Assembly: GCA_035516795.1 (NCBI GenBank)
Contig: DATIZX010000136.1
Coordinates: 1-17,622 of the forward strand
Origin: DATJBF01 sp035516795
GTDB lineage: Bacteria > Verrucomicrobiota > Verrucomicrobiia > Palsa-1439
DNA length: 17,622 nt
Reading direction: 5' to 3'
Positions 12,700-17,622 of this stretch are shown here, one piece after another. The first letter of the stretch is position 1; each line of letters begins with the position of its first letter. The position numbers were made by a program, and so were the translations under genes. The notes below the pieces were generated by a model. That model did not search any database. It had not been told where the DNA came from and saw only the letters and a list, made by a program, of their open reading frames with translations.

Positions 12700-13707
12700 C
12701 TACTGAACTTGCGGTTTGATGACGCGTGAGCCCATGGCCCCCAATCTGGCGCACAGCTCTTTGTATGTGGCCTCGTCGGGATAGGTGCCAATGATGGCGC
12801 CCCCTGATCCGGCGAACTTGGCGCTGGCGCCACATTGCCGGGCGACCTCGACCATTTCCACCTGCCACGGCGCGAGATTGTACAGGCTGCGCCGGGTATC
12901 GAAATTCTCATTAATCAATTCCGCCAATCGCTTCCTGTCGCGTTTCAACAATGCCTCGCGCCCGCTGGCGGCGATCTCGGCGAAATGTTTCATGGCGTTA
13001 ACGACGTTTTCTTCACCGCGATCAAAACGACCGCGGATGTCATTGTGAAATACTTCCGTTGGCTCGCTCAAGCTGACGTGATAAGCCACATACAAGGGAG
13101 GCAACAAATCGATCGACAACCGCTCGTACGTGTAAGCCTTCAGGCCGCCGACGAGATGTTCCTGCGCAGAATCAAAATCCATGTATACCAAGCCCTCGTA
13201 AACCTGAATGACGCGATCTTGCAGACCTGCGCCAATGCCGAGTTCGTCTCTCTCGACGGACAAGACGAGCATCGGTTGCGCTTCGAGCGGGATTTCCAAT
13301 TCGTAGAAATCCATGAGGGAGCGCAGCGTGGCGACGATCAGGGCACTCGAACCCGCCAAGCCGACCTGGCGGGGGATATTTGTTTGATAGCGGATCGAAA
13401 AATTCCGGCTGTGAAGCGTCAGGTGGTTGGCCTGGCAGTATTCCACAAACCGTTTGATCGTAGCTTTGATCAGGCGAATGCCACCGTAATAACCGTGCAA
13501 TTTCACGTCCTTGGCGAGGTCTTGGACGGACCGGAATCGCGCGCGGTCGTCCTCGGTGAGCACGATGTCGACGGAATCCCATTCGTACAGCACGGCTTCC
13601 GCCCAGAAATTGCGAACGATCAGGGAGATGGTCTTGCCGTGATAACCATCGGAAGGATTGCCGAGGAGTCCGGCGCGGGCGTAGGCCCGTTTACGAATGA
13701 TGATCAT
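12700..13707 (-). CDS. GHMP-family sugar kinase closely resembling plant glucuronokinase
   Basis: A 335-residue cytosolic kinase. From memory, plant glucuronokinase (EC 2.7.1.43; D-glucuronate to D-glucuronate-1-phosphate) aligns along most of its length: RAYARAGLLGNPSDGYHGKT (residues 7-26), GYYGGIRLI (72-80), TNIPRQVGLAGSSALIVATL (109-128) with the GHMP phosphate loop GLAGSSA, LGIGAGLQDRVIQVYEGLVY (156-175), LINENFDTRRSL, and the third motif AKFAGSGGAI (296-305). It is translated from ATG 13707, overlapping galU by 17 bp, so both are co-expressed. With GalU downstream in the pathway, UDP-glucuronate is the natural product. Substrate is inferred; a related sugar acid or hexose remains possible. 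Confidence 0.87.
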   Translation of the reverse strand: MIIIRKRAYARAGLLGNPSDGYHGKTISLIVRNFWAEAVLYEWDSVDIVLTEDDRARFRSVQDLAKDVKLHGYYGGIRLIKATIKRFVEYCQANHLTLHSRNFSIRYQTNIPRQVGLAGSSALIVATLRSLMDFYELEIPLEAQPMLVLSVERDELGIGAGLQDRVIQVYEGLVYMDFDSAQEHLVGGLKAYTYERLSIDLLPPLYVAYHVSLSEPTEVFHNDIRGRFDRGEENVVNAMKHFAEIAASGREALLKRDRKRLAELINENFDTRRSLYNLAPWQVEMVEVARQCGASAKFAGSGGAIIGTYPDEATYKELCARLGAMGSRVIKPQVQ

Positions 13708-14581
13708 GCAGTAAAGTCTCCAAATGCTGGCGCAGTGCGGGGCCTTGTTTCTCGTCGGCCAATGCAAACTCGGTAAACGCGCGGAAGTAGGCTTGAAAAT
13801 TCCCGATGTCGTACCGGCGTTCATCGCGACGCAGGCAGATGCCATAGACTTTGGCGCCTTCGTGCATGAGCAGACGGATGGCATCCGTGATTTGAATCTC
13901 GCCGCCCTTGCCGGGTTGAGTGCGACGAATGGCGTCGAAGATCGATGGCGCCAGCACATAACGAGCGGCAATGGCCAGATTGCTCGGAGCCTCCGCCACT
14001 GAAGGTTTCTCGATCAGCTCGTCGATCTCGAAGACATCGCCGTTTTTCTTCGGTTTGGCAATGCCGTATTTGTACACGTCGGAGCGCTCGACTTCTTCAA
14101 AGGCGATCACCGCGGCGGCGTTCTTCTCGGCAAAACAGCTCATCATCCGCTTCACGATATCGCTCTTGGCATGCATCCCGATGATGGAATCGCCCAGAGC
14201 GGCGACGAAAGGCTGGTTGCCCACGAATGGTTCGGAGCACAAAATGGCGTGGCCCAGCCCGAGCAATTCGCGCTGGCGCGTGTAAAAATACTGTACCGGC
14301 ATGCGCTCGTATTCCAGCGCCTCGAGCATTTCTTCCTTGCCGCTTTCGCGCAGCGCCTGAATTAGATCGTCATTCAGGTCAAAATGGTTCTCGATGGACG
14401 TCTTGCCGGGGCCGGTGATGAACAACAAGCGTTTCATCCCCACGCGCGTGAGTTCTTCCACCACGTACTGAACGACGGGTTTGCGCCCCACGGGCAACAT
14501 TTCCTTCGGCTGCGACTTGGTCGCGGGCAGCAGCCGGGTGCCCAATCCGGCAACAGGAATGACGGCGATGCTGATGTCCAT
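13691..14581 (-). CDS. galU: UTP--glucose-1-phosphate uridylyltransferase
   Basis: A 296-residue nucleotidyltransferase that joins UTP and a sugar-1-phosphate to make UDP-sugar. Visible motifs: PVAGLGTRLLPATKSQPKEM (9-28) for nucleotide binding, KPVVQYVVEE, GLGHAILCSEP (108-118), the metal-binding GDS (130-132), EKP (191-193) and GGEIQITDAI (226-235). Length and motif order are standard for bacterial GalU. ATG 14581 has AGGAG six bases upstream. It is first in an operon with the glucuronokinase-like gene, with a 17-bp overlap. The pairing suggests that it may also accept glucuronate-1-phosphate, as plant UDP-sugar pyrophosphorylase does; this is inference, since GalU normally uses glucose-1-phosphate. 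Confidence 0.94.
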   Translation of the reverse strand: MDISIAVIPVAGLGTRLLPATKSQPKEMLPVGRKPVVQYVVEELTRVGMKRLLFITGPGKTSIENHFDLNDDLIQALRESGKEEMLEALEYERMPVQYFYTRQRELLGLGHAILCSEPFVGNQPFVAALGDSIIGMHAKSDIVKRMMSCFAEKNAAAVIAFEEVERSDVYKYGIAKPKKNGDVFEIDELIEKPSVAEAPSNLAIAARYVLAPSIFDAIRRTQPGKGGEIQITDAIRLLMHEGAKVYGICLRRDERRYDIGNFQAYFRAFTEFALADEKQGPALRQHLETLLHDHHS

Positions 14582-14605
14582 ATCTTTCTCCTAATCTCTC
14601 CCAAG

Positions 14606-14628
14606 GTCCGGCGCGCAACACACCGGAC
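14606..14628. promoter_or_regulatory. Inverted repeat in the galU leader
   Basis: GTCCGG (14606-14611) and CCGGAC (14623-14628) flank an 11-nt loop, just upstream of the galU ribosome binding site. It would lie between the putative transcription start and galU, so it could be an operator or a leader hairpin. Short stem; treat as tentative. Confidence 0.35.
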
Positions 14629-14638
14629 GTCTTCCTGA

Positions 14639-14668
14639 ATCTTACTATTCGCCAAGGGTTCCCGGCAA
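14639..14668 (-). promoter_or_regulatory. Putative promoter of the galU-glucuronokinase operon
   Basis: On the minus strand TTGCCG (14668-14663) and TAAGAT (14644-14639) are 18 bp apart. Initiation near 14632 would leave a leader of about 50 nt that includes the inverted repeat at 14606-14628 and AGGAG before ATG 14581. Confidence 0.35.
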
Positions 14669-14768
14669 ACCGAAACCATACCGATCAAATATCGCGGCAG
14701 TTCTGGCAAACTTTTACCATAAACTGGTGCCGCAACGGTTCTTCGCGCCACTGTGGCGATTCGCAAGC

Positions 14769-14798
14769 TTGTCAGCGGTCGGTCAAATCGAGTATTTG
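14769..14798 (+). promoter_or_regulatory. Putative leaderless promoter of the homospermidine-synthase-like gene
   Basis: TTGTCA (14769-14774) and TATTTG (14793-14798) are 18 bp apart, and GTG 14805 follows the -10 by six bases. This is the same promoter-to-start geometry as the FKBP gene and supports 14805 as the start over GTG 14727. Confidence 0.35.
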
Positions 14799-14804
14799 AA
14801 AAGC

Positions 14805-16061
14805 GTGGCACGCAAGGCATGGAGAATCTCGGTCCACAAGCGACCGCCCAATCTGCTGATCCTTGGGGCGTCGGGAAACGTCGCTCGGGCTTTGCTGCGG
14901 CGGCTGGGCGGGAGGCGCGCGCACTTTGGACAACTGGTGTTGCTCGACAAGAGTGACCGCGTCTGCCGCGACCGTTATCTCGAACATCAGCGCTTGGACT
15001 ATCGATTCGTGCATCACCAACTCCGTTTGCCCGAAAATGCGCGGTATTATCGGAGGCTGTTGCGCCGCCATCGCATCGACATCGCGCTGGATTTGACGGA
15101 TGCCGACACGTTGCCGCTTTTGGAAGCTTCCAACGCTGCGCGGGTGTCCTATGTCTGCACTTCGTTGAACGACGTGAAACGCCGCGTTTCGGAATTGGTG
15201 GCAATCGTTCATCCCTCGCGGGCACGTCCCCGCAAAGCGCCCCACATTCTGTGCACGGGAATGAATCCCGGCGTGGTCAATATCTGGGTTTGGCATGCGG
15301 TGCGGCGTTACGGCGTGCCGAAGGAGATTATCCATTTCGAGTACGATACTTCGACGCCCTCGAGCGGCTGGCGGCCGATGATCACGTGGTCGCGGAAAGA
15401 GTTCCTTACCGAAGCGGTTTGGGAAGAAACCGGAAGATGCGTGAATGGGAACACCGTGTTGATGCCGTCGAACTCCCTCGAATTTCGCGAATGCCTGAAA
15501 CCGATCATGAAACCGGTCCTCGCCCTGCCCTCTTACCCGCGCGGTTTGCTGGTCCTGCACGAGGAGAATCTGAGCATTGGCCGGTCCCTGGGTGTTTCGT
15601 CCAAATTCATTTACGCCATTCATCCCAAAACCATGGCTTATCTCACTCGACGCTGGCGGGCGAAGCGGCGGCTGACCATCCGCGATTTGAAAATCGGCAA
15701 CAACACCTCGATTCCCTTGCACGGCGCGGACACCATCGGCGTTTGCCTCGATTACCCGCGTCAGCGTGTCTATTACCTCCACACGCTCGCCAATCGTGAC
15801 GTGGTGGGCACCAATGCGACCTGCGCCCAGGTGGCGGTGGGGATTTTTGCGGCGCTGTTCACGTTGCTGAGCGAGCGACTTGCGCCCCGCGTCTATTTCG
15901 TCGGCGATTTGTACGACACAATTTACCCACACGTTCTGTTCTGCAACATGCGCGTCGAGCACTTTGTGTTCACAAAACGCAAACGCTCTCTGGTGTTGCG
16001 CGAACATCTGCCGGACCTGCGTCCGCGATTCCGCCGGCGCAAAGAGCAAGTGATTATTTGA
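14805..16061 (+). CDS. Homospermidine synthase-like, saccharopine dehydrogenase NADP-binding domain protein
   Basis: About 418 residues. The Rossmann start NLLILGASGNV (G21-G24) is followed by LDLTDADTLPLLEASNAARV, then GMNPGVVNIWVWHAV (NPGVV at 154-158), TSTPSSGWRPMITWS, YAIHPKTM, and DTIGVCLDYPRQRVYYLHTL leading to NATCAQVAVGIFAAL (337-343). The order and spacing of these blocks follow bacterial homospermidine synthase, which makes homospermidine from putrescine with NAD(+). The sequence is divergent, shorter and Arg-rich, and I cannot confirm the polyamine-site residues, so another polyamine or amino-acid dehydrogenase is possible. Start GTG 14805 is preferred from promoter spacing; GTG 14727 would add 26 unconserved residues. 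The 3' end overlaps the convergent gene by 8 bp. Confidence 0.75.
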   Translation: MARKAWRISVHKRPPNLLILGASGNVARALLRRLGGRRAHFGQLVLLDKSDRVCRDRYLEHQRLDYRFVHHQLRLPENARYYRRLLRRHRIDIALDLTDADTLPLLEASNAARVSYVCTSLNDVKRRVSELVAIVHPSRARPRKAPHILCTGMNPGVVNIWVWHAVRRYGVPKEIIHFEYDTSTPSSGWRPMITWSRKEFLTEAVWEETGRCVNGNTVLMPSNSLEFRECLKPIMKPVLALPSYPRGLLVLHEENLSIGRSLGVSSKFIYAIHPKTMAYLTRRWRAKRRLTIRDLKIGNNTSIPLHGADTIGVCLDYPRQRVYYLHTLANRDVVGTNATCAQVAVGIFAALFTLLSERLAPRVYFVGDLYDTIYPHVLFCNMRVEHFVFTKRKRSLVLREHLPDLRPRFRRRKEQVII

Positions 16062-17211
16062 CGGAGGGACGCCCGTTGCCGAGAACGATGGTTTGCCGAC
16101 GGAAACGAAATCCTCGCCGCCGCATATCGCGCATGATGCATTTGCGAACTTCGGCCGACAACGCTTCTGGCGGATAAACGCCGTCGAGGTGTGCGGGAAA
16201 ATTCTGCACAAAGACGGCGGCGCTCTGGGCGGCGGCAAAGGCAATGGGCGTGGCGAGCAAGCGCATCTGGCGCAACTTGTAGAGACTCGGGAACAAACAA
16301 ATCCGGCGGCGCTCCAGAAAGCGACGCCCTTTTCGGCCGGAGACGCAGACCGCCACGGAGAATCGGGCATTGCGAAGCTTGCCGCGGCGAATCATTTCCG
16401 CCACGACCCGGGGCGAAACGGTATCGGGGAAATGGCGGGCAATCCGCTTGCGTGACGGACGCAGTTTCCCTTCCCGGTACCACCGATGCAGGCGATCGAT
16501 CTCGTTGCCGCCAATTTTCACGTCGAGATCGTTCATGTTGATGAAGTACGGCAGTGTCGCGACCTCATCCTGAGCAGCAAGCACGACTCGCACTTCGCCG
16601 ATGGGCTGCGGGAATCGAAACCATTCCGCTTCGCCAAAGCGGCGCGCGAGACGGAACCGACCCTGCCGATAAATCCGCGGCTTGGAAATTGCCTCGTCAT
16701 AGGCTACGTCCCCCGACCACGTCGAGATCGGGTCGTCGCTTTCGGTTTCTTCAAACAACCGGATTTGCACGCGGTCCACGCTCGATAAAAAGCTGGCACA
16801 GCGGGCTACCAGTAGATTGGTCAGCCCGGGAGCAACGCCCGCGTTGATGAGCGCAAGGCGCCCGCGTCGGGCAAAATCGCCATGATAAGCGAGTTGCTCG
16901 GACTTGAACGGATTCGGCGTGAGGTGTGCGGCCATATCCAGATAATGCACGTTCAGCCGCAGAGCCGCGCGGATAACGGTATCGTTGAACACAGCGGGGG
17001 CGGTGTTCACCAGCAAATGGCAACCGCGCGACGCTTCAACGATGGAGCGGTGATTTCGTGCATTCGCCGCGAGACACACCATCCGACGGTCGAGAAAATG
17101 CCGGGCCCGCTCGGGGTTTCGATCGCCGCACCACACTTTGTGACCTTGCCGCCGAAGCAACTGCGCCAGCAATCCTCCCGTAGAACCGCATCCAAGAACA
17201 AAGATCCGCAT
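16054..17211 (-). CDS. Saccharopine dehydrogenase family protein
   Basis: A 385-residue NAD(P)-dependent oxidoreductase. It opens directly with the nucleotide-binding turn MRIFVLGCGSTGGLLAQLL, continues with HLLVNTAPAVFNDTVIRAAL and LNVHYLDMAA, and has LINAGVAPGLTNLLVARCAS, the 'G-x-x-PGLTNLLVA' block of saccharopine reductase-like proteins. The second domain includes FRFPQPIGEVRVVLAAQDEV and TLPYFINMNDLDVKIGG. Substrates in this family are imine or amino-acid conjugates such as saccharopine or carboxyspermidine; which applies here is not visible. The start at 17211 is supported by the Rossmann motif and a promoter whose -35 overlaps the alternative start at 17262. Convergent with the homospermidine-synthase-like gene, overlapping by 8 bp. 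Confidence 0.8.
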   Translation of the reverse strand: MRIFVLGCGSTGGLLAQLLRRQGHKVWCGDRNPERARHFLDRRMVCLAANARNHRSIVEASRGCHLLVNTAPAVFNDTVIRAALRLNVHYLDMAAHLTPNPFKSEQLAYHGDFARRGRLALINAGVAPGLTNLLVARCASFLSSVDRVQIRLFEETESDDPISTWSGDVAYDEAISKPRIYRQGRFRLARRFGEAEWFRFPQPIGEVRVVLAAQDEVATLPYFINMNDLDVKIGGNEIDRLHRWYREGKLRPSRKRIARHFPDTVSPRVVAEMIRRGKLRNARFSVAVCVSGRKGRRFLERRRICLFPSLYKLRQMRLLATPIAFAAAQSAAVFVQNFPAHLDGVYPPEALSAEVRKCIMRDMRRRGFRFRRQTIVLGNGRPSVK

Positions 17212-17233
17212 TATTACCGTCTTCCAATAGCTT

Positions 17234-17262
17234 AATGTAGCTCGGGATTCCAACCCGTCCAA
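17234..17262 (-). promoter_or_regulatory. Putative promoter of the saccharopine-dehydrogenase-like gene
   Basis: On the minus strand TTGGAC (17262-17257) and TACATT (17239-17234) are exactly 17 bp apart. Initiation near 17227 leaves a leader of about 15 nt before ATG 17211. Confidence 0.5.
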
Positions 17263-17504
17263 GTTTTGGCATGGTGGAGTGGCGCACGACTCATTAGGGC
17301 GGCAAATTTCGCCATGGTCAGCACCGGCTCAAGTGACCACAGTCATCGGATCGTGGGATTATCGGCAATCGAGTTGCTGTCTTCGAAGCCAGGACTTTCA
17401 GCAGAATCCGAGCTTTGCAGCGCACCGCTTTATTCCCGTCGGTAAACAGGTTTGCTTTGGTCGGCTGACAACTTGGGGCTGCCAGGGCGATTGCATTTTG
17501 ATTT
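17263..17504. other. Intergenic stretch without a recognisable gene
   Basis: No convincing reading frame, hairpin or repeat was found on either strand between the promoter at 17234-17262 and the possible gene start near 17505. A minus-strand frame at 17430-17615 lacks any recognisable protein character. Confidence 0.5.
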
Positions 17505-17622
17505 TTGAGGGGGGTACGGGAGGAATTCTTTGTAAGTGGGCCGGGCGGACCGGTTTACGACGCAAAGTTTTTGATTCCGGTTTGGTCGGATTTGTGGTTG
17601 AAGATGGGGATGCAAAACAGGC
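17505..17622 (+). CDS. Possible start of a gene running off the window
   Basis: From TTG 17505, directly after a TGA at 17499-17501, the frame is open to the end: LRGVREEFFVSG, GPGGPVYDAKFLIPVWSDLW, LKMGMQNR. The middle has the mixed hydrophobic and charged makeup of a real protein, but 39 codons are too few to be sure. A GGGAGG motif (17518-17523) lies inside the frame, not before a start codon. It could instead be an internal fragment of a decayed gene. No family is recognised. Confidence 0.25.
   Translation, partial: MRGVREEFFVSGPGGPVYDAKFLIPVWSDLWLKMGMQNR

Noticed and set aside
12835..13776. A 313-codon plus-strand frame
   Set aside because: Opposite the glucuronokinase-like gene, which has full GHMP motifs on the other strand.
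14772..16370. A 532-codon open frame on the minus strand
   Set aside because: It is antisense to the homospermidine-synthase-like gene and part of the next, has no recognisable motif, and such long antisense frames are expected at this GC content.
17430..17615. A 61-aa minus-strand protein
   Set aside because: Composition shows no fold-like pattern, and the plus-strand frame opposite looks more protein-like.

Overview
The window reads as a bacterial chromosome segment, most likely from Verrucomicrobiota (Pedosphaerae/Limisphaerales-like). That is inference from moderately high GC, the LemA-GIDE, GalU and saccharopine-dehydrogenase-like gene content, GC-rich dispersed intergenic repeats, and promoters that sit only 6-7 nt before start codons. 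No rRNA, tRNA, CRISPR array or transposase was seen.

Region 1 (1-5300) is an accessory patchwork. It opens with the 3' end of metH (B12-dependent methionine synthase, activation domain) and ends with a 146-bp second copy of part of that same metH domain (4905-5050, about 87% identical, same orientation). Between the two copies lie, in order: a DUF433-type antitoxin overlapping a RelE/ParE-type toxin; an AT-richer two-gene operon of a small two-helix membrane protein and a MinD/ParA-like ATPase with a C-terminal coiled coil and membrane hairpin; an orphan promoter plus first codons of a lost gene; a minus-strand unit of a 70-aa protein and a DUF6036/AbiEii-like nucleotidyltransferase, with an NTF2/SnoaL-like C-terminal gene remnant behind it; and a BrnT/DUF4258-like toxin gene broken by one in-frame TAG, overlapping an intact ribbon-helix-helix antitoxin. 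It looks like a small stability or defence island built at the 3' end of metH.

Region 2 (5300-8860) carries an FKBP-type peptidyl-prolyl isomerase lipoprotein with a leaderless promoter, a membrane-anchored probable alpha-toroid protein of unknown role, a small membrane protein, and a zinc-free quinone oxidoreductase-like MDR enzyme. A roughly 70-bp hairpin-bearing repeat lies on both sides of the oxidoreductase gene.

Region 3 (8865-12642) has a minus-strand GIDE-domain/lemA pair overlapping by 4 bp, divergent from a membrane histidine kinase overlapping a single-domain response regulator.

Region 4 (12700-17622) has a minus-strand operon of galU and a GHMP kinase that closely resembles plant glucuronokinase, together suggesting glucuronate to glucuronate-1-phosphate to UDP-glucuronate. 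Next are two convergent Rossmann enzymes, one homospermidine-synthase-like and one saccharopine-dehydrogenase-like, whose 3' ends overlap by 8 bp. The last 400 bp hold a promoter for the latter and perhaps the start of another gene.

The strongest candidates for something new are the membrane-hairpin ParA-like ATPase with its small membrane partner, and the bacterial glucuronokinase-GalU operon.
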